Below, one piece after another: positions 37,601 to 38,995 of a DNA stretch of 38,995 nt. How positions within the stretch are numbered: position 1 is the first letter of the stretch; the number at the start of each line of letters is the position of its first letter. Source of the DNA: Fidelibacterota bacterium (GTDB taxonomy: Bacteria; Fidelibacterota; Marinisomatia; Marinisomatales; Marinisomataceae); NCBI GenBank assembly GCA_019650355.1, contig BOWX01000003.1, positions 1 through 38,995 on the forward strand, given 5' to 3'. The translations under genes were made by a program, and so were the position numbers. The notes under the pieces were generated by a model that saw only the letters and a list, made by a program, of their open reading frames with translations, was not told the DNA's origin and searched no databases.

Positions 37601-38995
37601 TGGTACAGGTGACAGAATTCAAACAGGTGGTAAATATCCTGATACTGAAGATTTAGATAAGTCAGGATTTTTAGATAGAACCAATGACTACTTTACTAAA
37701 ACAATATCTTTAAATGATAGCACTTATGTTGCAGGTTCAACTGAAGTAGATGGTATAAAAACAGGTTGGAAATTAATTAGAGTTCCATTAAGCCATTTTG
37801 ATAAAATCCAGGACATATCTTTAAGTGAAATAAAATCTGTGAGATTAGTTGTATCTGGTATCACGGAAGAAACTAAATTAGAAATTGCTAAAATTGAATT
37901 AGTTGGTAATGCTTGGCAAGAACTTGGAACATCACTTGCAGATACTGAATCTTACACAGTGCAGGACAGTACATTTATAGTTTCAGTAATCAATGATGAA
38001 GATAATCCAAATTATGTACCACCAAAAGGAGTTTTTGGTGAATATGACGAGATAAATCAAATTAGATCAAAAGAACAATCGTTGGTATTACAATTTGAAA
38101 ATCTAATCCTAATTACAAGGGTGCAGCAAAAAAAATTCTAGCAATGGATGAAAAAAAGGGTCAAAGTTATCTAATGTATGATCGCATGAAAATGTTTGTA
38201 TACGGAAATAGTGATTTTGCTTCAAATGAGGAAACTGATTTAAAATTTTTCATTCAATTCGGTAACGGTGATGAGTATTATAAAATTACTAAACCAGTCT
38301 ATGATAATTGGGATGAAGAATTAAAAAGAAATGAAATTGATTTAGATCTTAATTGGCTCACTTCGCTTAAAAATGAAACTGATGATACAATTAATTTACT
38401 GAATTCAAATGATTCATTTACTGATTCATTAAGCTATAAGGAGTATAGTTTCATTGATGACAACAGTTCTATTTATAAAAATGTTGAAATCATTGGGAAC
38501 CCTTCTCTTTCAAGATTACAATATTTTATTGTGGGGGTAGAAAATGACTCTGATCACCCAATAACTGGTGAAATTTGGTTAGATGAACTTAGGCTGAGTG
38601 GTGTAAAAAAAGAAACAGGTACTGCAGTAAGACTTAAGTCAAAATTTAATCTATCTGACTTAAGTCAAAGCACATTTACTTATAGTAGAAAGGATGCAGA
38701 CTTTCACGTTCTTCAAGAAAGAATTGGAACAAATCAGACTGTAGAAAATTTTACTTTTAATAACAATTTTCAGCTTGGTAACTTCTTTCCTAGCTCCCTT
38801 GGGATTTCTTTTCCTGTAACTACTAGCTATAATTTAATTAATAACTCACCAAAATATTTTCCAGGAACAGATATAAGAACAAATAATTCTCCTCCAGATT
38901 CTGTAATGGTAAAATCTTCAACAATCAATGTTACAGGTAAAATTTCAAAAAGGGTTAAGTCGGAAAACCCATTTATTAAATATTCAGTAGATAAC
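34613..38995 (+). CDS. sprA: SprA/Sov-type cell-surface protein of the type IX secretion system (runs off right edge, two frameshifts)
   Basis: SprA is the giant outer-membrane translocon of T9SS. About 1460 codons are visible, while family members reach roughly 2300. A signal peptide (MKKLIIFICLIGVLFSNS) opens the gene. The first shift is in the A run 34971-34977. The long frame then reads DRFMQIADIDLGALGRASLR, then VQGNINLSGKL, ITVSLDQNSERDFDWENTIR, QRLEMGNISLSLPSTEFVTF, GLFGVKALSKLGPVNITSIA, all SprA_N-like, with repeated blocks (GTDYSINEDLGFIRMQ, GTDYQIDYFSGIIMLTGDI). FIDDFEGSKRVTNPSILRRF is a family hallmark. A second shift near 38097-38106 joins NPNYKGAAKKILAMDEKKGQ; GEIWLDELRLSGVKKETG follows and the frame stays open to the edge. 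Confidence 0.88.

Overview
The window looks like a piece of a compact, AT-rich marine genome from the FCB superphylum, most likely a Candidatus Marinimicrobia (SAR406)-type bacterium. This is inferred from gene families, not proven. The supporting signs are a SprA-type giant outer-membrane protein (type IX secretion), a TonB receptor with an N-terminal carboxypeptidase-regulatory-like plug extension, an LptD with a fused OstA-like N-terminus, abundant lipoproteins, and tightly packed genes with many ATGA/TAATG overlaps. No stretch longer than about 110 bases lacks a gene. I see no CRISPR array, insertion sequence, rRNA or phage gene.

Layout, left to right. (1) 3064 to 1, minus: an operon mnmA - stand-alone uridylyltransferase (GlmU domain 1 only) - small membrane-anchored LytR_C protein - rsfS - argS (runs off the left edge). 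(2) 3098-5155, plus: a PfkB-family kinase and a secreted TPR protein. (3) 7943-5152, minus: gamma-glutamyltransferase and an N-formylglutamate-amidohydrolase-like lipoprotein. (4) 10819-8018, minus: a TonB-dependent receptor with its own promoter, a leader hairpin and a strong terminator. (5) 20519-10954, minus: lptD - hisS - topA - ccmH - glyS - Bax1-I/YccA membrane protein, an envelope/translation/housekeeping run. (6) 20557-22488, plus: a small membrane protein and two short-chain dehydrogenases (2,4-dienoyl-CoA reductase-like and FabG/DHRS4-like). (7) A HAD hydrolase (minus) diverging from a NudL-like Nudix hydrolase (plus), with start codons only 4 bases apart. (8) 26352-23775, minus: VOC protein - DUF1295 membrane protein - azurin-like lipoprotein - FTR1 iron permease. 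(9) 26427-27041, plus: a Lon N-terminal-domain protein. (10) 33949-27038, minus: tRNA-Phe, SRPBCC protein, DUF2878 membrane protein, and a complete tripartite RND efflux set (outer-membrane factor, adaptor, permease). (11) 34020 to the right edge, plus: rdgB and sprA.

The most striking global property is that ten genes, many essential (argS, glyS, mnmA, lptD), are interrupted by at least 18 single-base frame changes, mostly in or beside A/T runs. Reading across them restores full-length family members. I therefore annotate these as single genes and regard the breaks as probable assembly or sequencing indels, not pseudogenes. I found no clear new defence or mobile system. The best candidates for unusual biology are the T9SS SprA gene, the azurin-FTR1 cluster, the GlmU-domain/LytR_C/rsfS/argS operon, and several palindromic control elements.
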